Shown here piece after piece: positions 48,399-56,011 of a stretch of DNA of 64,000 nt. The translations under genes were made by a program, and so were the position numbers. The stretch lies in the NCBI GenBank assembly GCA_900316125.1, contig ONBO01000001.1, forward strand, positions 1 to 64,000, in the 5' to 3' direction. The stretch is from an uncultured Bacteroidales bacterium (lineage in GTDB: Bacteria; Bacteroidota; Bacteroidia; Bacteroidales; Paludibacteraceae). The notes under the pieces are model-generated. The model saw only the letters and a list, made by a program, of their open reading frames with translations, searched no databases and was not told the DNA's origin. Position 1 is the first letter of the stretch, and every line of letters starts with the position of its first letter.

Positions 48399-48976
48399 TG
48401 ACGCTTTATGATAACCGTGGCACGTTGTGGATAGGTTTCCACGGGTGCGACAGGAGTGTGAGGGACGGTTTGCTCCTCAATCCGTTTGATGTGCGTGTTA
48501 GCCGTGAGTCTTATGACTGGCTTGGTTCCGGATTCTATATCTGGGAGGGCAATTACCAGAGAGCATTACAATGGGCATTGGATAAACAGAAAAGGTGTGA
48601 TTACCCTTTTGAACCTGTTGTGGTTGGTGTTGTATACGAACTGAGCAACTGTCTTGACTTGACTGACTCTGCCTGTATAAAATCAATATCAAACGCTTAT
48701 CAAGATCTTAAAGAGTTATTTGGAGGTAGCGCAAACCTTCCTACTAATAGGCCGACTAAAAACAGTCTGCAGGAGGATATGATTCTGCGTGACCTTGATT
48801 GCGCTGTTATAAACTATCTGTGTTACAAAGTCGATAATCAGATTGACACTGCCCGCGGTGTCTTCATCGAGGGCGGCCCTGTTTACGAGGGCGGCAAGAT
48901 TTACGAGAAGACCCACATCCAGATATGCATCAAGAACCTTGACTGCATCAAGGGCTTTTTCATGCCAAAGGTGTGA
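48398..48976 (+). CDS. Putative ADP-ribosyltransferase-like toxin (DUF3990-like)
   Basis: This 192-residue cytoplasmic protein has a GFHGCDRSVRDGLL start and the block YDWLGSGFYIWEGNYQRALQWA. These match the general pattern of DUF3990/ART-like folds (Y/F-H-G, then G-x-G-F-Y-x(5-10)-A-x-x-W-A). A later Glu region (GVFIEGGPVYEGGKIYEKTH) may supply the catalytic acid. It sits after a 58-codon partner with translational coupling. A toxin role by ADP-ribosylation is inferred from fold resemblance and operon form only. Confidence 0.62.
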   Translation: MTLYDNRGTLWIGFHGCDRSVRDGLLLNPFDVRVSRESYDWLGSGFYIWEGNYQRALQWALDKQKRCDYPFEPVVVGVVYELSNCLDLTDSACIKSISNAYQDLKELFGGSANLPTNRPTKNSLQEDMILRDLDCAVINYLCYKVDNQIDTARGVFIEGGPVYEGGKIYEKTHIQICIKNLDCIKGFFMPKV

Positions 48977-49094
48977 CGCCTTCTTTTTTGGTGCAAGATA
49001 CTCTGACCTTCACTAAAAAAGGTTGACACATTTGAGGAGGTTAAACTGATTCTCTTTACACAATCACTGACTAAGTTTACAGCTTTTTAGGAAT

Positions 49095-49991
49095 CTATTG
49101 CCACAATGACTCCTGCTCCCAGTTCTGCGGAAAACCAAGTACACCCGCATGGACACTTGGGAACTTAGAGAAGAGTTGCTGCAAGTCTTGTGTTAGCGTA
49201 TTTTGAGGGTCAATGATGTTCAGCCAATAACGAATGATGGTCAACACGAAATAAACGCGCTGCGTACCTGTTGCAGGCTGTGAAATGAATGTACCACGAG
49301 GATGACGTGGCATCAATGGACGAACGCCAAGCGTACGGTTCCATAGGCGCGCATGATGAGCACATATATTTCGTACATAGACCAGAGTGTGAAGCCACGA
49401 AGCAAACACTGTATCGCTTACACCGAACGCAGCGGCTACGTCACGCTTGGGAATACCAGGCTTCAGGTTCTGATAAAGGATGGATATTGTGCCAAATGAT
49501 GTTACTTCAAGCGTTATCCAACTTGGCGGCAAGGGATCACTATATTTTCGTTTGAAGGCACGAACGAACTGTTCGTCACTACGATGATATTCATCAGTGA
49601 TACTTTGAAGTGTCTTTTCGTGTTGAGCAGTGTTAGTGAATAGCGAAGTGTCCGAGAACCACGTACCGCCCTTAGCAATCGACATCACATATGCCATCTG
49701 CGTACGCACTGCCACCTCTATCCGTCCAATATTTCTAAATACAAGTTCTCGCAAACGACTGTCGAACTCATAGAGGTTGACAGCCTGCTCAAATGTTGCA
49801 CCCGGTTTGAATGTGTGGTTCACCCGATCAGCCAACAGTGGATACCAGTAACCACTCGTACGATAGTAGCTTACACGGTGCAGCCATATCTCTGCAGCCG
49901 ACTCGTCTGCGAAGGTCATACCACGTTGTTTCAGTATACCAATCTGGCAGGCAAAATTCTGAATTTGCTTTGGATAGGGGATCTTGGGCAT
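49095..49991 (-). CDS. Abi family (Abi_2, AbiD/F-like) protein
   Basis: This 298-residue helical protein of the Abi_2 family has the N-terminal LKQRGMTFAD and WLHRVSYYRTSGYWYPL, the central LYEFDSRLRELVFRNIGRIEVAVRT, and the HEPN-type RNase motif in YVRNICAHHARLWN (R-x4-H). Relatives cause abortive infection or act as toxins by RNA cleavage. Upstream, between promoter and ATG, lies a terminator-like hairpin (see 49999-50054), suggesting RNA-based control. It lies within the island between the mirrored operons. Confidence 0.9.
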   Translation of the reverse strand: MPKIPYPKQIQNFACQIGILKQRGMTFADESAAEIWLHRVSYYRTSGYWYPLLADRVNHTFKPGATFEQAVNLYEFDSRLRELVFRNIGRIEVAVRTQMAYVMSIAKGGTWFSDTSLFTNTAQHEKTLQSITDEYHRSDEQFVRAFKRKYSDPLPPSWITLEVTSFGTISILYQNLKPGIPKRDVAAAFGVSDTVFASWLHTLVYVRNICAHHARLWNRTLGVRPLMPRHPRGTFISQPATGTQRVYFVLTIIRYWLNIIDPQNTLTQDLQQLFSKFPSVHAGVLGFPQNWEQESLWQ

Positions 49992-49998
49992 AGTAAAT

Positions 49999-50054
49999 CA
50001 AATAAAAAGGCTCACCCTGAGCGCGCTGATCTGACGAGAAGCGGGGTGAGCTTG
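49999..50054 (-). ncRNA. Hairpin RNA / attenuator upstream of Abi gene
   Basis: On the minus strand GCTCACCC (50051-50044) pairs with GGGTGAGC (50017-50010), enclosing a GC-rich 26-base interior with its own partial pairing, and ends in a T-run (50008 downwards) just before the Abi ATG at 49991. A promoter ends about 8 bases upstream of the stem, so a short RNA of about 50 bases is expected, with read-through into the Abi gene. I recall that noncoding RNAs have been reported beside abiF genes; whether this one matches is unchecked. Confidence 0.6.
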
Positions 50055-50061
50055 TTGAGTA

Positions 50062-50092
50062 CAAAGGAACGATTTATTTCTGAATCATCAAA
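50062..50092 (-). promoter_or_regulatory. Promoter of hairpin RNA and Abi gene
   Basis: On the minus strand it reads TTTG (50089-50092), 19 bases, then TTCCTTTG (50062-50069; one base from TAnnTTTG). It places the start at the base of the hairpin. Confidence 0.6.
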
Positions 50093-50141
50093 GAAACAAA
50101 TGAATTATTTACATATTTTAAGGAAATATTGGGTAAATAAT

Positions 50142-50360
50142 CTATGCGCGGCATTTTCGGGCTAAAGCCCTCAGTATGATGTGATGGTTGACACGATGAC
50201 TGGCTGGGTTTACACATCGCTGGGTTTGTTCGCTCCAAAAAGTAACGGCATTTTTGTCATTCCTAAACGTCTGTGCTATTGCCTGGTTCAATTTATTGCT
50301 ACTCAACCTTTCCACCACAAGGGAATCCAGCACATCTCGTTGATATTGTGTTATTTTCAT
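50142..50360 (-). pseudogene. Truncated partner of the Panacea antitoxin
   Basis: The 72-codon frame begins MKITQYQRDVLDSLVVERLS, which resembles the start of longer toxin proteins encoded next to Panacea-domain antitoxins, but similarity ends after about 40 residues and the frame stops early. It begins 6 bases after the Panacea stop codon, as an intact toxin would. I infer a disrupted toxin. The direct repeat at 50186-50216 lies inside its 3' part, where the frame loses likeness. A genuine small protein cannot be excluded. Confidence 0.5.
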
Positions 50361-50366
50361 AGCAAA

Positions 50367-50831
50367 TTATTTTACCAGCTCCTTTACAAGTCGTTTAACT
50401 TTGATACGATAGGCGTCCTTCTCAATATCTTGAATGGAGATTTGATTCTTGCCATTCTGAGATGGGGATAGATTCTTCCTGGCGTTAATCCATGAGACTT
50501 CTCCATGTGTAAGCCGGCTTAGACTCCTTGCGTCTTTGACAGCGTATGTCTTAAAAACATAATCAAACAATTCATTATATTTCTTTTCAAGAGATATATC
50601 CGTATTCTCATTTAGAATATTTGATGCATACATCTCTCTAACTACCGGAATCACCGGACCATATCTCCATGCCTCAAATCTATCTTCAAAAGGCGGCTCT
50701 CCAAAACGAATAATAGATTCTCGTTGCATAAAATAAAGCAGCTTGTGCAACTTCATCTCAGAAATGCATTCACCAAACTCAGCTTTGTAACGTTGGCAGA
50801 TGTAAGATGCTATTTTATATAATGACTCCAT
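50367..50831 (-). CDS. Panacea (SocA/DUF4065) domain antitoxin
   Basis: The product is 154 residues from ATG 50831 (MESLYKIASYICQRY). The Panacea fold is indicated by EMKLHKLLYFMQRESII followed by FEDRFEAWRYGPVIPVVREMY, the two conserved blocks of SocA-like proteins. Panacea proteins neutralise many unrelated toxins encoded beside them. Its partner here appears truncated, so this may now be an orphan antitoxin. Confidence 0.85.
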   Translation of the reverse strand: MESLYKIASYICQRYKAEFGECISEMKLHKLLYFMQRESIIRFGEPPFEDRFEAWRYGPVIPVVREMYASNILNENTDISLEKKYNELFDYVFKTYAVKDARSLSRLTHGEVSWINARKNLSPSQNGKNQISIQDIEKDAYRIKVKRLVKELVK

Positions 50832-51182
50832 AGTTGATACACGCCGGGACGTATTTTTGAATCCCATTAGACCCTGACGAATGTCAAACTAGTGGGTTTG
50901 GTTTATTTTTTACACCACCTTCCAGGCGTCAATGTTCCTTTGCTTTGTGGAGACGTTTATGCCCACTTTTCTATCTGGGTCTTGGATTGTCTATGCCATA
51001 CGTCTTCTGTTTCAAGCGCATCAATAAAGCAGTGGCTCATACGACTAAGGTATGAGCCACATTTGGTCTTTTTATAGTGTTAGTGGCACGACAAAGGAAA
51101 CCACTGGCACTTTTTGTAGACTGCAAAATTAAGACTTTTTATTAAAACCACCAAATTATTAGAGATTTTATCACGTTATTCT
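50832..51182. other. Intergenic region with strong hairpin between Panacea and Abi genes
   Basis: No gene is seen. An 11-bp perfect stem, GTGGCTCATAC (51032-51042) / GTATGAGCCAC (51050-51060), has a 7-base loop. A second weaker dyad, AGTGG / CCACT, lies about 20-40 bases further on. On the minus strand a TTCCTTTG string precedes them. It lies 3' of the second Abi gene. A small RNA or a terminator region is possible. Confidence 0.5.
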
Positions 51183-52109
51183 TCATCTTTTAGATTGGAG
51201 CTGTGAGATGGAGTGCAGTTCCCAATTCATTTGTGTGGCGTTTTCTATCACTTGTTTTAATCCTGAATTTTTATTTACCAATGCCATGTAGGCATTGTTG
51301 AGTTCCACGATTAGGTCATGTTGCCTATTCTTTGAAATCTCACCTATCATATAGGATATAACCTTTATTGCAGCTCCTAATCTAAATTTTTCTGAATCAC
51401 TTATCTTGCCAGCAGGTCCACGCCTAACTTCTTGGTATAGTTTTGTATCATACAGAACTGCACTATGCGCGCAAATGTTTCTAACGCACCTAATTGTTTC
51501 CATATAGTTCTCAAATACAGCCGTTTGATTCACATCAAAGCGCGTCGAAATTTTCCTTTTGTCCTGCACATTTTTTAAACTCCTATAAAGGCTAAGCATA
51601 CTGCCAAGCGTCATGTACTCGAGAGTCTTCCATGCGGGTGCGTATTTATCAGTTTTATATCTCTTATGATGACGACTAATGCTATCGTTAAGTTTTATGT
51701 TCTTATAAAAACTTTCATTAAATGTATCTATAAAATGTTGATTAACAACGCTAGGATTTACGAACCAAAAAGGGTCATCAGAGTACTTATTACTCAATGC
51801 ATACGTTATGTACGTCCTAAATGCCACCTCAATCCTGCTGATATATTTTGTAAGGATATTCCTTATATCAAAATCAAAATAATATAGTGCCACTGCATCT
51901 GAGAACATAGTGCCTTCCTTCATGATATGGTCTCTATTACTAATTTTTGGATATGTGACCTCAAACGGGAAGAAATAAAACCCTAAACGATAATAACCCA
52001 CGTCAAGAAGGATCTCCTCAGCTTTTCTTTTGTCTGCTATAATTACATTCCTATCCATTAGCATCTTGAGCTGCATTTCAACAGTTGTTGCCCTCTTATT
52101 ATTTTCCAT
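51183..52109 (-). CDS. Second Abi family (Abi_2) protein
   Basis: This 308-residue helical protein has the Abi_2 blocks EILLDVGYYRLGFYFFPFE, YYFDFDIRNILTKYISRIEVAFRT and CVRNICAHSAVLYD with the R-x4-H HEPN motif. It is only distantly similar to the first Abi gene, so not a recent duplicate. It has its own consensus promoter at 52145-52176. Abortive-infection or toxin function is inferred from the family. Confidence 0.88.
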   Translation of the reverse strand: MENNKRATTVEMQLKMLMDRNVIIADKRKAEEILLDVGYYRLGFYFFPFEVTYPKISNRDHIMKEGTMFSDAVALYYFDFDIRNILTKYISRIEVAFRTYITYALSNKYSDDPFWFVNPSVVNQHFIDTFNESFYKNIKLNDSISRHHKRYKTDKYAPAWKTLEYMTLGSMLSLYRSLKNVQDKRKISTRFDVNQTAVFENYMETIRCVRNICAHSAVLYDTKLYQEVRRGPAGKISDSEKFRLGAAIKVISYMIGEISKNRQHDLIVELNNAYMALVNKNSGLKQVIENATQMNWELHSISQLQSKR

Positions 52110-52144
52110 GAATAAATACGTTTAAAATGGTTCGTCCTATACTG

Positions 52145-52176
52145 CAAAAATATTCAATTTATTCCATATAAACAAA
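52145..52176 (-). promoter_or_regulatory. Promoter of second Abi gene
   Basis: On the minus strand: TTTG (52173-52176), 20 bases, then TATTTTTG (52145-52152), a full consensus match. The leader is about 30 bases. Confidence 0.7.
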
Positions 52177-52229
52177 TATGTATTTACGCTGATGATAACA
52201 TATAGTTATATTGTTACAACACGTGTTAT

Positions 52230-52281
52230 ATTAACATAATTTAATCTACGCGATACATTACTTTTGTTAAAGCATTTAACA
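52230..52281 (+). promoter_or_regulatory. Upstream motif of right operon: bipartite box with palindrome
   Basis: ATTAACATAATTTAATCTAC (52230-52249), then 15 bases, then the perfect palindrome TGTTAAAGCATTTAACA (52265-52281). TACTTTTG (52259-52266), a TAnnTTTG match, overlaps the palindrome. An equally spaced copy lies at 63933-63984. It is about 500 bases upstream of right A. An operator or long-leader promoter is inferred. The rest of 52177-52439 holds a 10-base palindrome (AACACGTGTT, 52218-52227) and no gene. Confidence 0.55.
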
Positions 52282-52439
52282 AATTCCCTTGATTCTCACC
52301 CAATTTCACTCCAACTTCAACCCCTAAAAAATCGACCAAAAATTGGCTGAAATTTTTTGCCCGATTTTTTTCAGTGGACAATTGATGGTGGGCAGTTGAC
52401 AGTTAGCACCTTGTACATGCCATCCAAGGCGGTTCTATC

Positions 52440-52470
52440 CGTCATCCTGAGTGAAACGAAGGATCTCGCA
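52440..52470. repeat. Half copy of dispersed repeat, right island border
   Basis: It reads CGTCATCCTGAGTGAAACGA followed by AGGATCTCGC, the half-element form of the dispersed family. Its mirror position on the left (47634-47693) also carries half elements. Confidence 0.65.
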
Positions 52471-52497
52471 ATGCATGAGGAAAATCACCACCTGCCC

Positions 52498-52871
52498 CGA
52501 TGCTCACCCCGCTCACACATACCTGTACGCAGGGTTGCGATGGCTGAAATTAAAGGTATCATATCGTACAAAAAATCCTAACAAAAATCGGCGCATAAAG
52601 CAAAATCAAATAAATGCGTTAAAAAGCGTTAACATATACGACTTAAGTAATTGATAAACAAGTTGCTAATCAAGCGATAAAGGAAGGTATCGACATAACA
52701 GATTTTAACAGGTAAAACCGAGCGAATAAACAATACACCTAAATAATTACAGATAAAATCAAAACCTAAAATACTATGAAGATTACACATTTAACTACTT
52801 TAAAACATAAACTTCAGTGGCTGGTACTACTGGCAGCTCTACTTGGCGTGAGCCAAGGGGTATGGGCTGGT
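52498..52871. repeat. Inner inverted arm, right copy (leader and signal-peptide codons of A)
   Basis: Inverted counterpart of 47253-47626. The 278-base leader has the same length as on the left. Identity is highest in the last 60 bases before the ATG and in the first 95 coding bases. The two arms face each other around a 4.9-kb island. Confidence 0.88.
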
Positions 52872-55800
52872 GGAGACGCTACAGGTTCAATAGGCGTTTA
52901 CATGAATGTAAACAACACCAGTACTTGGTACACAGTATATAAGCAAAACTGGGGTATGTCATGTTCTGGATACGACTTTGATAACAAAACATCAATATCT
53001 GGGGTTGATTTAGGTACCGTTACAATTCTTAAACTTGGAGGTTTGGGAGTTATCGGATGGACCGATAGTGGGAATGACTGGGTAGCAGCAAGGGTCGCCT
53101 GGAAAATAGACTCAGGTTCAACAACAAATTATAACGTCGGAAATTACGGTTCTCCTTCATCCGGTAAGGCGAACGTACAATGTACAAGCGGCAACAATCG
53201 TGTGACAGCTGTAAAATCTGAAGTCAACTTAATATCAGGTGTTAGTGCAGGTTCTCACACTCTTACATTTACACCGTATCAGCAGATGCAGTGGAAGGAT
53301 GGAGGTAATAGCGGTACGTATAATTCATATACACGTAGCAATGTGTCTTGTACCTTCACAGTTCCTGGCTGGACCACAACATCAGGTTCAAAGGCGTTTG
53401 GTTCCGTTAACGTAGGATCAAATACCAGCTCAACTGTATCATTGGGGACGCACTATGGTTCCGTCTCTACTGCAACATCAACGGTAACAGGAACTAATGC
53501 TTCTGATTTTGAAGTGACATCAGTTTCAGCAACAAGTGTAACAATTAAATTTACTCCTTCTGCTTCAGGCAGTAGGACTGCAACTGTTACAATAACTGAT
53601 GACTATTCCAAGACTTATACCCTTACTGTTAGTGGTACTGGAACTTCCTCTTGCACCACCCCAACTGCCAGCGATATAGCAATATCTGCTCCGGCAAGCA
53701 CAACCACCTTATACTTAGGTACAGGTAGCGCACCATCAGTTACTCAGACTGTTACGGCTACTTGCTCAAAGGGTAACACATACCTCTGGAGCGCAACTCC
53801 AACTTCTATGTCATATACTGGTGCATGGGGTGCTGGTACAGCTACACGCGCAGCGTTTACATCATCTGGCTCTAAATCAACTACAGCCACATTCTACCAT
53901 GAGGGTGTTTATACGGCTACATTTGCCGCCGGTTGCGGTAACACCACCGATGCAAGCAAGAATGCACCTACAATAACTGTAAAGCCGGGTCATATATACT
54001 TTGACGGTCCGTTCTTCTCAGGCTCTGGCTATGATTTGACAAAACATCATGTAGCTATAAACACCTCCACAAGCCAATTCGTGTATGAGTGGACAGCCGC
54101 ATATACCACAGGTGAGTTTGTAATAAGCGTAGGTAACGCCTGCAGTAGTTTGGCAACCTCTGCCTACACCATAGGCAACTATGCTGATATAACTAAAACG
54201 GGCGTTACCATGGGAAGCTCCGGCAACCACAATTTCAGCCCGAATATAGGCACAATAAATGTGGGCGACAGACTAAAGCTTACTGTTACATATAATGGCG
54301 TAAATGCAAGCAATAAACCTCAATACGAAGTTAAACTTGAAAAAGTCTGCTCCAACCCAACTGCTCAGGCAGTGAGTGGAACAGCAGCTATATGTTCAGG
54401 TTCATCAACCAATGTCACTGTGGCATCGTCTCAGAGCGGTTACACATATAAACTATACAAAGGTGGCTCCGCCACAGCAACAACCAAGACAGGTACAGGC
54501 TCGGCCCTCAATTTCTCAGTCAGCGAGGCTGGCACCTATACTGTACACGCCTACTATACAAGCGGTTCTGACGCCTATTGTAAGGCAGACATGACTGGCT
54601 CTGCCACAGTTACCATTACGCCAACAGCCTCTATAGGCAGTGTAACGCTTTCATCATCATCTGTTTGTATTGGTCAAGGCTTGAGTGCAACAGCAAACAG
54701 TGTAGAACTCGGTGGTGGAACTGGAGCTTGGAGCAGCTCAAATACAAGCATCGCCACTGTTTCAAGCACAGGAACCATTACTCCAAAGGCTGCTGGTTCT
54801 GCAAATATAACTTATACAATTACTGGCGGTTGCGGCGGTACTGTAAGCAAGTATGCAACTCTTACTGTTAAGCCAAATGCCACTGCAGCACAATATACTC
54901 TAACTAACAACGCTCAAACTTACAATGGCAGTGCGCGTGCTGTAACGGTAACTCCGGCATCAGGAGCTGGCGCGGCTACCGTATATTATACTGGTACGGG
55001 CTCAACCACATACGCAAAATCAACCACAGCACCTACAAATGCAGGTTCTTATAGCATAACCATTGATGCGGCAGCTGGTGATGACTATTGCGCCGCCACA
55101 AACCTCTCTCTGGGTACAGACTCTATCAAAAAGGCTACGCAGAGTACGCTCACTATCAGCAACACTGTCACAAGCCTTGTGTACTGTGATGATGCAAGCG
55201 TGACGATTACAACCTCAGGTGGCAGCGGAGGCGGTGCGGTTACATACGCTGTAACATCGGGCAGCGGTAGCGTGGACGGTGATGTTCTCTCGCCTTCTGC
55301 CAAGGGTAGCGTTACTGTTGTAGCTGACAAGGCTGCATCAGCAAACTATAAAGGCATAAAATCTGCTACCAAAACATTCAACTTCAACGTAGACGCTCCT
55401 ACAGTTTACACACTGAGCAATGTGGGCGGTGCCACTACTATATGCGGTGACCCGAGCACTGGTGCAGGTTCCGGAACGTTGCGTCTGGCCAACTCCCAGA
55501 CTGGTTACAACTATCAGCTCTACAGCAACGGCTCCCCTGTGGAGGGCTATGCAGCCAAGGCTGGCACCACAGGCAGCAGCATTGACTTCCCGGTAACATC
55601 ATCCGGTACATATACTGTCTATGCTTACTATGGCACTAACAGTTCTAACTGCGCCACACAGATGGACGGTGAGATAACGCTCACCATCAGCACCCAGCCT
55701 AAACTTGTGCGCTCAGCGGCGTCGGTTACAGAGTATATGCCTGTCACCATAACATCAGTCAGCACTGATATCGCTGAGTGGAAGATAGTTGACGGAAGCG

Positions 55801-55982
55801 GCAATGACGTTTCAAGCTCTACTGCATACCTGTTTGACCAAACATACGATGCAATATCATTTAAGGGTGCAAGCACAAATGCTTCAACCCCTAAGACATA
55901 CACCATTAAGGCTACAACCGCTGGTGGATGCTCAGAGACAACAACGGTAACTGTTAATCCAGATACAGAGAGCTGTAGTTAA
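52776..55982 (+). CDS. Gene A (right): large secreted multi-Ig protein
   Basis: The product is 1,068 residues. The signal peptide (ends QGVWA) is nearly identical to left A. Then come an N-terminal beta domain (to about 190), an ASH-like module (KAFGSVNVGSNTSS, about 200-290) and PKD/Ig-like modules with cysteines. A Big_2-type module (SSNTSIATVSSTGTITP), an MBG-type module (QTYNGSARAVTV, APTNAGSYSITID) and a C-terminal pair shared with left A follow. It ends NPDTESCS, again an acidic, near-terminal Cys end without a sorting tail. It is shorter than left A mainly because the FN3-like TTYYYxAY modules are missing. First gene of the right operon. Confidence 0.83.
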   Translation: MKITHLTTLKHKLQWLVLLAALLGVSQGVWAGGDATGSIGVYMNVNNTSTWYTVYKQNWGMSCSGYDFDNKTSISGVDLGTVTILKLGGLGVIGWTDSGNDWVAARVAWKIDSGSTTNYNVGNYGSPSSGKANVQCTSGNNRVTAVKSEVNLISGVSAGSHTLTFTPYQQMQWKDGGNSGTYNSYTRSNVSCTFTVPGWTTTSGSKAFGSVNVGSNTSSTVSLGTHYGSVSTATSTVTGTNASDFEVTSVSATSVTIKFTPSASGSRTATVTITDDYSKTYTLTVSGTGTSSCTTPTASDIAISAPASTTTLYLGTGSAPSVTQTVTATCSKGNTYLWSATPTSMSYTGAWGAGTATRAAFTSSGSKSTTATFYHEGVYTATFAAGCGNTTDASKNAPTITVKPGHIYFDGPFFSGSGYDLTKHHVAINTSTSQFVYEWTAAYTTGEFVISVGNACSSLATSAYTIGNYADITKTGVTMGSSGNHNFSPNIGTINVGDRLKLTVTYNGVNASNKPQYEVKLEKVCSNPTAQAVSGTAAICSGSSTNVTVASSQSGYTYKLYKGGSATATTKTGTGSALNFSVSEAGTYTVHAYYTSGSDAYCKADMTGSATVTITPTASIGSVTLSSSSVCIGQGLSATANSVELGGGTGAWSSSNTSIATVSSTGTITPKAAGSANITYTITGGCGGTVSKYATLTVKPNATAAQYTLTNNAQTYNGSARAVTVTPASGAGAATVYYTGTGSTTYAKSTTAPTNAGSYSITIDAAAGDDYCAATNLSLGTDSIKKATQSTLTISNTVTSLVYCDDASVTITTSGGSGGGAVTYAVTSGSGSVDGDVLSPSAKGSVTVVADKAASANYKGIKSATKTFNFNVDAPTVYTLSNVGGATTICGDPSTGAGSGTLRLANSQTGYNYQLYSNGSPVEGYAAKAGTTGSSIDFPVTSSGTYTVYAYYGTNSSNCATQMDGEITLTISTQPKLVRSAASVTEYMPVTITSVSTDIAEWKIVDGSGNDVSSSTAYLFDQTYDAISFKGASTNASTPKTYTIKATTAGGCSETTTVTVNPDTESCS

Positions 55983-56011
55983 AATTTGAATAATAAAATC
56001 GAACACTATAT

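Noticed and set aside
47349..52775. Insertion sequence or integron explanation for the island
   Set aside because: No transposase, integrase, attC-like set or tRNA target is visible; the bordering repeats are the operon leaders themselves.
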